64,000 nt of DNA from CAZHRK01 sp964534555 (GCA_964534555.1 CAZHRK010000002.1:1-64000), one strand, 5' to 3'. Counted from the first letter of the stretch, positions 54,643-63,822 are shown. The notes: generated by a model from the sequence alone, not told the origin. Numbers and translations are program-made.

Positions 54643-55176
54643 ATGTTGCGATATATCGCCCTGATGAGTGTGTTTATTTTCACGGCCTTAAGCGCCACCG
54701 TCACAACAATTATTTGGGATGTTGATCTTGTGCTTGTTAATCATGAGTATCCAGCAGGCAAGCATGAAATATCAGTTAATGATCAGATGCTTAGCTTGGT
54801 TGATCACTTCAGATCAAAAGGAATTAAAACCATAGCGTTTTCTGCCATGGATAAAAAAACCTATGATCTGCTTAAGCGCGAGAAATTCTTTACTCATTTT
54901 GATGCCGTTGAGTTGTGCATATTCAACAAGCTTAATAAGACTCAATCATTAGCCTACACCGCGCTGATGAAGCGATATAAGCTGAAACCTGAAGAAGTCG
55001 TTTTTATTGATGATAGAGAGATAAATTTAGTTGCTGCCCGTGCCGCGGGGATTACTCAGACATATCGTTTTTCTCTGCGAGAAAGATTAGCATGTGGTGA
55101 TTTATTACCTCATGATACCTGTGGTGCAGGCGTAAACGGATTTTTTCCTAAGCGTTGTCAGTGGGGCGCTGCATGA
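54643..55176 (+). CDS. HAD-like hydrolase with signal peptide
   Basis: A 177-residue HAD-fold protein. A signal peptide (MLRYIALMSVFIFTALSA) leads into motif I IIWDVDLVLVN (DxD), motif II around IAFSAMD, and motif IV VVFIDDREINLVAARAAGI. All catalytic Asp positions are present, so a phosphatase activity is plausible. Substrate unknown. It begins 11 bases after the ATP-grasp-like gene and overlaps the GT4 gene by four bases (ATGA). Confidence 0.8.
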   Translation: MLRYIALMSVFIFTALSATVTTIIWDVDLVLVNHEYPAGKHEISVNDQMLSLVDHFRSKGIKTIAFSAMDKKTYDLLKREKFFTHFDAVELCIFNKLNKTQSLAYTALMKRYKLKPEEVVFIDDREINLVAARAAGITQTYRFSLRERLACGDLLPHDTCGAGVNGFFPKRCQWGAA

Positions 55177-56366
55177 AAATACTCCTACTGATCGGTTTTT
55201 TATTCAGCCCTCTTTTGGCGCAATCGCGTGAATTTTATATTAATAATCTTAAAAATATAAAAATCCTGCAGGTGTTTGCCAAAGTTAATGTTGGTGGTGC
55301 GTGGACGTACAAATATGAGCTTGCAAAAATGCTTCGCTCATGCGGTATGAATTTTTTTTGCTTGGTTTCTGATCTTGATAAACGTCAGCAGCTTACTCAA
55401 GAGGGTTTTAAGGTACTACCTACTGGCGGGGTTGCCACAGAATATGAAAAATCTGTTGAGCAGCTGACTGATACCCTCTACGATGTCTGCAAAAAGCATG
55501 CTATCAAACTCGTACACTGCCATATGCCAGAAGAGGCCGCGGCAGCACGTCAGGTGGCAAAACTTTTGCCCATAAAAGTTGTTGTTTCGTTACACAGTAT
55601 GTTCCCACATGTTTTTGAAACAACAGAAGGTCTAGACGCTGTTGCTGCAATTAGTCCAATAATGATTCCTAAAGTGCGCATTTGTAATACTGATGCGCCT
55701 AGGCAACCATTAATTGAATGGATATGCCCTCTTTTTGAGGACAAAAAAATTTTACAGCTTAGACAAGCGGAGACGCGCGCAGATTTTTTTAAGAAAAATT
55801 TTGGGATAACGGTTACTAACGATCCGCTTATCTGTTCAGTTGCGCATTTTTATTGGATAGGTAAAAATCACGAGGTTCTGCTTCGTGCATTTAAGCGTTT
55901 GCTGCACATTCAAAAAGTTAAGGCGCAATTAGTCCTTGTTGGCGCTGGACCTCGTCTTGAACCAATGAAAGCTCTTTCTCGAAAGCTAGGCATAGCGAAT
56001 TCTGTTTTTTTTACCGGAGCCACGCCGCTTGCTCCTGAGATTATGATGCACAGTGATATCAAAGCATTAACCTCAGATCTTGAGGGTCTTTCTATCGCGC
56101 TTATGGAAGCAGCGTTACTCAAAAAGCCATTAATTGGTACAGCTGGTACAGGTATGGAAGGGCTTATTACGCATAACCAGACAGGTCTACTATTTAAGAA
56201 GCGTGATAGTATCGACCTTGCAGATAAGCTTTCATATTTAATCAAAAACAGTAATGAACGTAGGCGCCTTGGGCAAAATGCGTATGATTTTGTATTAGAA
56301 CACTGCTGCCGCAGCGTAAGCGAGTACAAAATGTTTAAATTATATTATGACGCACTGAGGCATTAG
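55173..56366 (+). CDS. GT4 glycosyltransferase with signal peptide
   Basis: A 397-residue GT-B enzyme. The ATG at 55173 overlaps the HAD stop and gives a signal peptide (MKILLLIGFLFSPLLAQS). Then come LQVFAKVNVGGAWTYKYELA (acceptor loop), CSVAHFYWIGKNHEVLL, 'LVLVGAGPRLE' and LEGLSIALMEAALLKKPLIGTAGTG (donor EX7E). The catalytic residues look intact. Its 3' end overlaps the small convergent gene by four bases. An exported GT4 is unusual, as nucleotide sugars are cytosolic. Confidence 0.87.
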   Translation: MKILLLIGFLFSPLLAQSREFYINNLKNIKILQVFAKVNVGGAWTYKYELAKMLRSCGMNFFCLVSDLDKRQQLTQEGFKVLPTGGVATEYEKSVEQLTDTLYDVCKKHAIKLVHCHMPEEAAAARQVAKLLPIKVVVSLHSMFPHVFETTEGLDAVAAISPIMIPKVRICNTDAPRQPLIEWICPLFEDKKILQLRQAETRADFFKKNFGITVTNDPLICSVAHFYWIGKNHEVLLRAFKRLLHIQKVKAQLVLVGAGPRLEPMKALSRKLGIANSVFFTGATPLAPEIMMHSDIKALTSDLEGLSIALMEAALLKKPLIGTAGTGMEGLITHNQTGLLFKKRDSIDLADKLSYLIKNSNERRRLGQNAYDFVLEHCCRSVSEYKMFKLYYDALRH

Positions 56367-56617
56367 TGCCTGCGGCGCATTCGCTTACAGATTGTTGGTC
56401 GTCTGCACCCAAGCGTACTTAGTTTTCTTTTTAAATCATGCAATGCATCAACGGTATTATGTATGCCAATTTTAAGTTGATCTGCAGCAGCATGCATAAC
56501 TTCAATCATTGCTTCAATCTGATCATCAATAAGCTCAAGATTTCGTTCCGCACGTCCTGCGCATGAAGCACTGGTGACGGAGCATGCTAATATGAAAACT
56601 ATAACTTTAATTATCAT
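56363..56617 (-). CDS. Small secreted helical protein
   Basis: An 84-residue protein with a signal peptide (MIIKVIVFILACSVTSASCA). The mature part is one long helix with heptad-like hydrophobics (LELIDDQIEAMIEVMHAA), and the end is very basic (RRPTICKRMRRRH). No family. Stop codons of this gene and the GT4 gene overlap. Confidence 0.5.
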   Translation of the reverse strand: MIIKVIVFILACSVTSASCAGRAERNLELIDDQIEAMIEVMHAAADQLKIGIHNTVDALHDLKRKLSTLGCRRPTICKRMRRRH

Positions 56618-56706
56618 GATGTGTTTATTTCGATTGTGTAATAAGAATTTTTTGGAGAGAGTATAAGCAGATATTATTATTCTGTAACGATTTTTGGAGA
56701 TTAGGC

Positions 56707-57552
56707 GTGAGAATAATTATTATTTTTCTTTGGGTGTTTTGTGTTTTTGCAAGAGCATCAACACAGCCAGTTTTATTCTCTTTTATCATCCCCATGTACA
56801 ATAACATTTCATGGTACAAGCAGTGTCTTGACTCTGTCGCTTCACAAAAAGGTATAGCGCTGGCACAGGGTGTTATTATTGACGATGCATCAACTGATGG
56901 AACTGCAGATGCTGTTGAGCAGTATCTGCAGTTCCATCCGCTTCTTAAAAATTTTACATTGATTCGAAATCAAAAGCGTATGGGTATCGCCTATAATCGT
57001 TTTCATGGTGTACACATGCTTCCTGATGAGTCTGTTGTGATAGCCTTAGATGGCGATGATTTTTTAAATGGCGTAGACGTTCTTGATACGCTGGGTGAGG
57101 TTTTTAAATCGCATGATATTTGGGTTGCGCATTCGACCTACATGCTTTTTTCTTCTATGAAAAAAGGCACGTACTGCAGAGAGGTGCCACGCCCTGTCCT
57201 TGAAGAGGGTAAAATTAGGCATTACCCTTTCTGCATGTCTCATCTGCGTTCATTTAGGGCATGGCTCTTTAAACTCATACCAGAGCACTATTTTAAGGCA
57301 AAAGGCGTGTGGCTACCTTCCGCAACAGATCTTGCAATGATGTTTGCGCTTACTGAGCTTGCAGGTACGCGCGTTGCTTTTATCGATAAGCCATTATGTA
57401 TTTATAATGACAAAAATAGCATTAGCATTTTCAGAACAGCGCGCGCACGCAACCTTGTTATGGAGCAACTTGTACGACGGATGACTCCTCTAAAAAGGCT
57501 TGAACGCAAGCCGGGAAGTAAAACGTATGCTTGCTCGAAGCGATTGAAGTAG
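56707..57552 (+). CDS. GT2 glycosyltransferase with signal peptide, paralogue A
   Basis: A 281-residue GT-A enzyme. A hydrophobic signal (MRIIIIFLWVFCVFARAS) precedes FSFIIPMYNNISWY, then IDDASTDGTADAV and the metal-binding LDGDDFL (DxD). LRSFRAWLFKLIPEHYF and the TDLAMMFALTELAG block are shared with three nearby paralogues. The GTG start is supported by GGAG eight bases upstream. It lies alone on the plus strand; the 3' end overlaps paralogue B by 95 bases, tail to tail. Confidence 0.85.
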   Translation: MRIIIIFLWVFCVFARASTQPVLFSFIIPMYNNISWYKQCLDSVASQKGIALAQGVIIDDASTDGTADAVEQYLQFHPLLKNFTLIRNQKRMGIAYNRFHGVHMLPDESVVIALDGDDFLNGVDVLDTLGEVFKSHDIWVAHSTYMLFSSMKKGTYCREVPRPVLEEGKIRHYPFCMSHLRSFRAWLFKLIPEHYFKAKGVWLPSATDLAMMFALTELAGTRVAFIDKPLCIYNDKNSISIFRTARARNLVMEQLVRRMTPLKRLERKPGSKTYACSKRLK

Positions 57553-58333
57553 GGCGGTGTGGTGTGCGGTGCGCGACGATTCGTGCGTTTTTAATTTGAA
57601 GGCTTTTGTGTGTTTTACAAACGTTTATTGGGCTTGCTCTGTTAAGGATATAATTAACGTCACTGATGAATTTATAATGCACTCCTGCCAATTCCACTAA
57701 ACCGTACATGAGTGGAACATCTGTGCATGCGGTTATCCATTCACCTTTTATTTTAAAATCGTCTTCAGGAATTAGCTTAAACAACCATGCATAGTAGGTT
57801 CGCAAATGCATAAATGCCCAAAAATTTCTCCGAACGCTATTTTGTTTAATAAATCGCATAGGAATATCTGCGCAATTACCACGCTTGCCTGACGGGTAAA
57901 ATTCAAACTGACCGTAGGTCATCCACGTTTTATCGTTGGCATAAATTCTTTTAAGATCAGAAAGAACATTTCCATGTTTAAGCCAGTCGTCACCATCAAC
58001 AGCAACAATAATCTCATTATTTGAGCACATGTGCCCACCCATGAATCTGTTAAATGCCATGTACATTCGTTTTTTGTTGCGAATCAGCGTTGTTTTAGAC
58101 CATAGATTTTTTTTAGTGATATACGCTGCAACTAAGTCCGCAGTCCCATCAGTTGATGCGTCATCAATATACATAATTCGGTAGTTTTTATACGTTTGAT
58201 TCGTGATTGAATCAAGGTTTTTTTCGTACCATTCAGCATTATTGTATGATGGGATCAGGAAAACAAATTGTGGGTCTTTGTTACACGCAAGCATGCCCCA
58301 CATAAAAGACAAAATGAGAAAAACAATCTTCAT
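57458..58333 (-). CDS. GT2 glycosyltransferase with signal peptide, paralogue B
   Basis: A 291-residue GT-A enzyme with a signal (MKIVFLILSFMWGMLAC, possibly a weak lipobox). It has FLIPSYNNAEWYEKNLDSI, IDDASTDGTADLV, VDGDDWL, WMTYGQFEFYPSGKRG and LRTYYAWLFKLIPEDDF. The last 30 residues are encoded antisense to the end of paralogue A. It follows the methyltransferase gene by 15 bases, third in a minus-strand trio. Confidence 0.86.
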   Translation of the reverse strand: MKIVFLILSFMWGMLACNKDPQFVFLIPSYNNAEWYEKNLDSITNQTYKNYRIMYIDDASTDGTADLVAAYITKKNLWSKTTLIRNKKRMYMAFNRFMGGHMCSNNEIIVAVDGDDWLKHGNVLSDLKRIYANDKTWMTYGQFEFYPSGKRGNCADIPMRFIKQNSVRRNFWAFMHLRTYYAWLFKLIPEDDFKIKGEWITACTDVPLMYGLVELAGVHYKFISDVNYILNRASPINVCKTHKSLQIKNARIVAHRTPHRPTSIASSKHTFYFPACVQAFLEESSVVQVAP

Positions 58334-58348
58334 GAGGATCCTAGTATC

Positions 58349-59161
58349 TCAAAGCGATTGTAAAAAAGCGTACTCTGGTGAACAAAAGACGCGTTGTCTT
58401 TTTTCACCCTCCACACCAAATGTTGCAAATGGAATCTTATTTGTCTCGAGATATGATTTTATTTCTTGTGCTGTGTCTGCTTCTCCCTGGCGCTCAACAT
58501 CATCAATAATGATAACAAATTTTTCGGCTCTGTTGTTTTTAGCTGCTTCTAATCCACAAATGCGTGAATAGCGTTCGCTTCCTCGTGGGCCATCAATAAT
58601 AATAAGATTGTAGGTGTTGTTTCCAAGCGCAGTACTAAGATCTTTATATGATTGAGTTACATGTTTTTTATACAAAACATTTTTAGCTTCTAATTGATGA
58701 ATAATCACACGTTGATCGAGTGGGAGGGTTTTTTTCATCTGATCAATCCATGCTTGATCATGCTCTACCAGTGTTAACTCTGCTTTATTGTTATGGTGCG
58801 CAACATACTGGCTTGTAAGGCGTGTTGTCTGGCCAGCACCAAACTCAAGTATTTTTTCTGGCTGTGTGATTTCAATTATTTTAAAAAGTATGTACATAAA
58901 TGAGTAATTTGCTGTGTCAGCGCGCAGTGAAAAGCTTTTGCTTTTAAGCCAAGGGCATTCTTTTATCGAATCATTAAGTCGTTGTGCAAAGAGAACTTCG
59001 CGTAGCATAAGATTGATTTCATGCAGCAACAGGAGGTTGGGATCTTTGCTTTCTTGAACTGTTTTTTTATGTCGCTCATCAAGGAGCCGACTTACTCGAG
59101 CGGCAAGCTGTGCTTGCTGAAAAATCAGAGTTCCTAGGAAAATCAAAAGAAGCTTATTCAT
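58349..59161 (-). CDS. SAM-dependent methyltransferase with signal peptide
   Basis: A 270-residue protein. A signal peptide (MNKLLLIFLGTLIFQQAQLA) is followed by a helical segment and then a class I methyltransferase fold: ILEFGAGQTTRL (SAM loop), LTLVEHDQAWI, YNLIIIDGPRGSERY and FVIIIDDVERQ. It overlaps the upstream GT2 gene by eight bases. Sandwiched between two GT2 paralogues, it may methylate the glycan they make. Acceptor unknown. Confidence 0.82.
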   Translation of the reverse strand: MNKLLLIFLGTLIFQQAQLAARVSRLLDERHKKTVQESKDPNLLLLHEINLMLREVLFAQRLNDSIKECPWLKSKSFSLRADTANYSFMYILFKIIEITQPEKILEFGAGQTTRLTSQYVAHHNNKAELTLVEHDQAWIDQMKKTLPLDQRVIIHQLEAKNVLYKKHVTQSYKDLSTALGNNTYNLIIIDGPRGSERYSRICGLEAAKNNRAEKFVIIIDDVERQGEADTAQEIKSYLETNKIPFATFGVEGEKRQRVFCSPEYAFLQSL

Positions 59162-60152
59162 GACCTGAGTCCTTATGCTGAGAGAGCTGTTTTTTTACTG
59201 CTTTATATTCTTCATGTGTTGCAGGGCGCGCTGTGAGTGATTTATAAGGCTTTCGCTTTAAGATTGTATTTTTGTTTTCTATAAGCATGCCCATATGAAG
59301 CTTATGTGTATTTTGATCAATTGATCTATTGTAAACATACATTACATTCTGTATGGCTTTTGCTCTTACTCCTGCAAGTTCAATTAGTCCATACATCAAA
59401 GGTCGATCTGTGGCGGCTTCCATCCATTCTCCATTAATTATAAAATCAGATTCAGGTAACAGTTTGAAAAGCCACGCATAAAAAGTTCTTAAGTGTGGAA
59501 AAGGTAACTCTGGCATTGTTTTTCTAATCTGCTGTTTTTCAATTATTGGAAATGGCACTGATTTACATAGTCCCAGCTCACCAGATGGGTAGTAGATCAT
59601 TTGTCCGTATGTTACCCAAACGTTAGGATCTTGATACGCAAGGTTAAGCATGCTGAGGACTTGGTCATGTACAAGCCAGTCATCGCCATCAACCCCAACA
59701 ATAATCTCATCATCTTGGCACATGTGTCCGGCAATATATCGATTATAAGCCATTTTCATAGGTTTTTTATTTGAAATAAGTTTGAATCTTTTTTCAAAAT
59801 TATATTTTTTAACCAGATCAAGAACCATGCTTTCAGTGTTGTCAGTTGATGCGTCATTAATGTAAATAATTCTGAATGATGGATATTGTTGTGTCATCAT
59901 GCTGACAAGGTTCCTTTCGCACCATAGTTCGTTATTGCGTGATGGTACGACAAAAACAAAGTTTTTAACCGTTTTCACTTTCTCAACTGCTTTAGTGAAT
60001 GAGTCTGCAAATACCTTGCCCCTACTTTGCTCAGGATGTGTCTTTTTAATTTTTTCTTTTAAGAGTGTTTCTCTGAGCGTGAGCGTTTTACAAAGGGTTG
60101 GTTGTATAACGCCAACTAATAAAAAAATAAGTGTTATTAATTTTATAAACAT
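59154..60152 (-). CDS. GT2 glycosyltransferase with signal peptide, paralogue C
   Basis: A 332-residue GT-A enzyme. Signal (MFIKLITLIFLLVGVIQPTLC), a charged spacer of about 40 residues, then FVFVVPSRNNELWCERNLVSM, INDASTDNTESMV, VDGDDWL, WVTYGQMIYYPSGELG and LRTFYAWLFKLLPESDF with TDRPLMYGLIELAG. First gene of the minus-strand trio; divergent from paralogue D. Confidence 0.86.
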   Translation of the reverse strand: MFIKLITLIFLLVGVIQPTLCKTLTLRETLLKEKIKKTHPEQSRGKVFADSFTKAVEKVKTVKNFVFVVPSRNNELWCERNLVSMMTQQYPSFRIIYINDASTDNTESMVLDLVKKYNFEKRFKLISNKKPMKMAYNRYIAGHMCQDDEIIVGVDGDDWLVHDQVLSMLNLAYQDPNVWVTYGQMIYYPSGELGLCKSVPFPIIEKQQIRKTMPELPFPHLRTFYAWLFKLLPESDFIINGEWMEAATDRPLMYGLIELAGVRAKAIQNVMYVYNRSIDQNTHKLHMGMLIENKNTILKRKPYKSLTARPATHEEYKAVKKQLSQHKDSGHE

Positions 60153-60270
60153 TAGTAAAAGCCTCTCTGGAATTATTAATCCGTTAAGGGACTTAATCTC
60201 TGCTTGAGATCTTTACCTAAGTATTTTAGGATGAAATTAACTTACGTTGGTTACGAGGAGAGATTCAATA

Positions 60271-61233
60271 ATGAAGAGAGTTGTCTTGTTTTTTGTTGGT
60301 ATATTTTTACCACTGAGTTCGCATGTCGTGCTTCAAAAAACAGCTGCACAACCTATTAAGCCATCTCCTGCGTTAATGTATCAACGCTATAAAGAGTCAG
60401 CGCCTGATGGTGCTGACCTCGTTTCTGCACGAGATAAAAACTTTGTGGTAATCATACCTTCATATAATAATGAGCTGTATGCGCTGAGAAATTTACAGTC
60501 AGTTTTTTCTCAGAAATATCCATCAGATCGATATCGTGCCATCTATATAAATGATTGTTCAACTGATCGAACCGGCGATATCGTTAATGCGTTTAAAGAA
60601 AAACATAATCTTGGCAACCGCCTCACTATTATAACTAATCAGCAGCGCCAGTGGATGGCCTATAACAGGCTGGTTGGAGCAAGGATGTGCAAGCCAGATG
60701 AAGTAATAATACATGTCGATGGTGATGATTGGCTTATTGATGATACTGTTTTTGATTATATTAATCATGCGTATAAAGATACAAATGTTTGGATGACGTA
60801 CGGTCAGTATATCCATTATCCATCAGGCAAACTTGGCTACTGTACAGATATCCCTGAAGTTTTATTGAGTCACCCTGGGTTTATACGAAGAAATCATTTT
60901 TGGCGGTTTATGCATCTAAGGACGTGTTACGCCTGGTTGTTCAATCTCCTTAATGAAAGTGATTTCAAAATAGGCGCTAAGTGGCTCAGCTGCTCAACAG
61001 ATGTTCCTATGATGTGGGGATTGCTTGAGCTTGCCGGTAGGCACTATAAATTTATTGATAAGGTCTTGTATGTGCTTAATCGCGAAAATGTGCTTAATGT
61101 TCAAAAATCACATCTGGATGAGCAGCTTCATAATGCGCGTATCATTTCAAAACGAAGAAATTACCAGCCGCTTTCAAAGCCTTGTCTTGTGCTGCCTCAA
61201 AATTGGCTGATCTCTTCAAAGTCATCAAAATGA
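60271..61233 (+). CDS. GT2 glycosyltransferase with signal peptide, paralogue D
   Basis: A 320-residue GT-A enzyme. Signal (MKRVVLFFVGIFLPLSS), a spacer, then FVVIIPSYNNELYALRNLQSV, INDCSTDRTGDIV, VDGDDWL, WMTYGQYIHYPSGKLG, LRTCYAWLFNLLNESDF and TDVPMMWGLLELAG. The ATG at 60271 has GGAGAGA just upstream; a TTG at 60247 is less likely. Its end overlaps convergent murE by 37 bases. Confidence 0.86.
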   Translation: MKRVVLFFVGIFLPLSSHVVLQKTAAQPIKPSPALMYQRYKESAPDGADLVSARDKNFVVIIPSYNNELYALRNLQSVFSQKYPSDRYRAIYINDCSTDRTGDIVNAFKEKHNLGNRLTIITNQQRQWMAYNRLVGARMCKPDEVIIHVDGDDWLIDDTVFDYINHAYKDTNVWMTYGQYIHYPSGKLGYCTDIPEVLLSHPGFIRRNHFWRFMHLRTCYAWLFNLLNESDFKIGAKWLSCSTDVPMMWGLLELAGRHYKFIDKVLYVLNRENVLNVQKSHLDEQLHNARIISKRRNYQPLSKPCLVLPQNWLISSKSSK

Positions 61234-62633
61234 TGATGCGTTGAGCCAATAATTTGGTAGCGCTCATGGCCCTTACCCAGCAAAGCAATAATGCTATGAG
61301 GTTTTGCTATTTTTGCAGCATGCGCAATAGCCTCTGCGCGGTCTTGTATGACTTCAACTTTACCCCGAAGCTCAAGGTCAATTCCATCAAGAATTTGATC
61401 AATAATTTTTGTGGGGTTTTCTGTTCTTGGGTTATCACTTGTAATAACAATTCTATCCCCAAACCTTGCTGCGCAGCTGCCCATAGCAGGGCGTCTTTGA
61501 GGGTTCCTGTCACCACCACACCCGAATACAACAATTAAATCCGTTGTAAATGGACGCAGTAAATTGAGTATAGCTTCTGTTGAGGTTGCTTCATGCGCAA
61601 AATCAACAAAAGCACGAGCACCATTTTCAAGCGTGTGTTTTTGCATGCGTCCAGGCACGCCTTTAAAAGTTGAAACACCGCGCGCTATGTGTGTGTACGG
61701 GATATCAAGGTGCTTACAAATACTTGCTGCAATTGCGATATTATAGGCATTAAAAACACCTGCAAGCTCACGTGATTCAACAAGTAGGGGTGGCTGCAAC
61801 ATAATACATGCTTCAACCCCGTCACATGTTGCATCAATAATACTAAGACGGTAGTGGTTATCAGCAGTGCTTGTTTTTTCCTGGCCAATAGTGACAAAAG
61901 TACAGTTTTTTTGCTTTGTAATTTTTGCTAATCCCTGCATGCACCATTCATTGTCAGCATTAAATACACCAACGCCATTATTTTTTATTCTTTCAAAAAG
62001 CTGCATCTTAGCGTCTAAGTAGTTTTCCATGGTTTCATGAAAATCAAGATGATCATTACCCAGATTAGTAAATCCACCCGCGGTGAATTCTATGCCGTAT
62101 ACGCGATCAAGGCTTAATGCATGAGATGAGACTTCCATAACAACGTATTCAACGTTTTGATCAACACACTGCTTAAAAAAAACATGCAGATAATCTGCCT
62201 CAGGAGTTGTTCGCTCGCTTGGCTGCACAGTATTGCCAACTTTTGTGTAGATGGTGCTTATGAGCGCACATTTTAATCCACTTGATTGAATAATATGATG
62301 GAGCAAAAAGCTTGTTGTTGTTTTTCCTTTTGTTCCTGTGATGCCAATTATTTTTAATTTTTTATGCGCATGATCGCTTGCCTCTGCGCTGAGGAGAGCA
62401 AAGGCTTTGCGTGTATCATCAACTCCTTCTACTGTTGCACCATGTTGTTTGCATAGTGCTCGTAGATCATCTGAAATGCAATCTTTGTGAATAACAATTT
62501 TTGTTGCGCCTTGAGCAAGAGCCTGAGGAATAAACATGGCACCATCATTTTTGAAGCCTTTTATTGCCACAAAAGTGCTACCAGGACCAACGTACTGAGT
62601 ATTAGATGTCACAGGAAAAAATTGAGCGCTCAT
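61197..62633 (-). CDS. murE: UDP-N-acetylmuramoyl-tripeptide synthetase MurE
   Basis: A 478-residue Mur ligase that adds the third amino acid to UDP-MurNAc-L-Ala-D-Glu. The ATP loop is GITGTKGKTTTSF, near residue 98. The DNPRTENP motif in the C-terminal domain is the signature of meso-diaminopimelate specificity, so the cell wall is of the Gram-negative type. All three domains are present. Alone in its direction, with no other mur genes nearby. Confidence 0.95.
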   Translation of the reverse strand: MSAQFFPVTSNTQYVGPGSTFVAIKGFKNDGAMFIPQALAQGATKIVIHKDCISDDLRALCKQHGATVEGVDDTRKAFALLSAEASDHAHKKLKIIGITGTKGKTTTSFLLHHIIQSSGLKCALISTIYTKVGNTVQPSERTTPEADYLHVFFKQCVDQNVEYVVMEVSSHALSLDRVYGIEFTAGGFTNLGNDHLDFHETMENYLDAKMQLFERIKNNGVGVFNADNEWCMQGLAKITKQKNCTFVTIGQEKTSTADNHYRLSIIDATCDGVEACIMLQPPLLVESRELAGVFNAYNIAIAASICKHLDIPYTHIARGVSTFKGVPGRMQKHTLENGARAFVDFAHEATSTEAILNLLRPFTTDLIVVFGCGGDRNPQRRPAMGSCAARFGDRIVITSDNPRTENPTKIIDQILDGIDLELRGKVEVIQDRAEAIAHAAKIAKPHSIIALLGKGHERYQIIGSTHHHFDDFEEISQF

Positions 62634-63119
62634 GCTGTTGCCTACACATTTTAAATAGTTTGATTCACTGCTGATATTCTATCATAGAAATCATTTATTT
62701 TTCTATCGGCTTTGTGTCGTAAATTTTGTTTATTATGTTAACCCTTTTGATTTGGCTATCTAAAGCCAACTTTCTAAAGTGTGCCAAATTGATACAATTT
62801 GTAGCTAGCTCTATTACTCCGTAGCATTTTTTGTCTTCTTCTAAACTTACTAACAAATTTGTTGGCAAGTTTGTTAGTAAGTTTGAAACCCCCCTCTGGG
62901 TCTATGTTTTTGAGAGTAATATGCTTTTAGGCATGTTCTAGAGGTACTATTATTTTAATTTTTTAAAATTACGTCTTGTTGATTAGGTTTTTGACTTCAA
63001 GTCATTAAATAATGCTATTTCAGCAGCAGGTTTTTGTGTTTTTTGCATTCCGCGTTAAACTTGCTGCACATGAGGTAGAGAGCAATCCTCTAATCTTTTA
63101 ACCATGTAAGAGAGCAATC
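62634..63119. other. AT-rich intergenic region with inverted repeats
   Basis: 486 bases without a gene. It contains a perfect 15-bp inverted repeat at 62843-62884 and a smaller palindrome TGACTTCAAGTCA at 62992-63004. Promoters for divergent murE and the 63120 gene should lie here. No RNA gene recognised. Confidence 0.6.
62843..62884. repeat. Perfect 15-bp inverted repeat
   Basis: AAACTTACTAACAAA at 62843-62857 and its exact complement at 62870-62884, with a 12-base loop (TTTGTTGGCAAG) that itself partly repeats the arm. There is no T tract after it, so an operator or RNA hairpin is more likely than a terminator. Confidence 0.7.
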
Positions 63120-63767
63120 ATGATACATTCAACAGAGATTGAAGAACAAAAAGAGAGTGTTTCTGCAGAGCAGTTTGCACAAGAAAATCAAGAAATAAAC
63201 CCAGAGCTTGTTGCTCAAGAGACCGGCCAATCACTTGCAGAGTTTACTAAGCAAGTAGCTGTTACCCCTCTTCCTAATGAGGTTAAAAAACAGCTTATTT
63301 CATCAGTAGCCTTGCTTACTGAGCTTCGACAAGAAATTGAAAATAAAAAAGCTGGTGCGCTTGAAAAGCGTGCGATTATTAAAGCAAAAATTGACGCTTT
63401 ACGTGCATCAGAAAAAGTGAACATTGATGACGCTGAGTTTAAAAAGTCAGAAGAGAGTGTGGAGCACTTTGTTCAGCTGCTTGATAAAATGATTCAAGAA
63501 GTTGCATCAGATGAAAAGTTTTATGCTTCATTAACTCAAGACACTCCACCAGCAACAATGACTGCATTTAAATTTGATTCAGATGATTTCTTGCAGCTTA
63601 TCAGCTCTCGTATTGTTTCTATTAAGAAGTATGTGAAAAACGCAAAACGAGACCTTTCGATTAGCTATTCACGTTACTGCTTTGGATTTGATGCTCAAAT
63701 CAGACAAATCAATTATGTTGAGCACGTGCTTAACTCAGTTGATCCTCGCTCTGCTGCAAAGCACTAA
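63120..63767 (+). CDS. Cytoplasmic coiled-coil protein of unknown function
   Basis: A 215-residue protein without signal peptide. The N-terminus is acidic (STEIEEQKESVSAEQ), the middle is a likely coiled coil (about 60-130, rich in K, E, A), and the C-terminus is a helical domain containing ISYSRYCFGFDAQI. I do not recognise the family. It has its own terminator. The ATG follows an AGAGAG stretch. Confidence 0.7.
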   Translation: MIHSTEIEEQKESVSAEQFAQENQEINPELVAQETGQSLAEFTKQVAVTPLPNEVKKQLISSVALLTELRQEIENKKAGALEKRAIIKAKIDALRASEKVNIDDAEFKKSEESVEHFVQLLDKMIQEVASDEKFYASLTQDTPPATMTAFKFDSDDFLQLISSRIVSIKKYVKNAKRDLSISYSRYCFGFDAQIRQINYVEHVLNSVDPRSAAKH

Positions 63768-63785
63768 ATTACGCTTTAGTAAGCA

Positions 63786-63821
63786 CAAAAAAAGGGCCCA
63801 GATTTCTCTGGGCCCTTTTTA
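63786..63821. terminator. Bidirectional terminator
   Basis: AAAAAAAGGGCCCAGA/TCTGGGCCCTTTTT hairpin between the 63120 gene and convergent hisS. Confidence 0.9.
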
Positions 63822-63822
63822 A

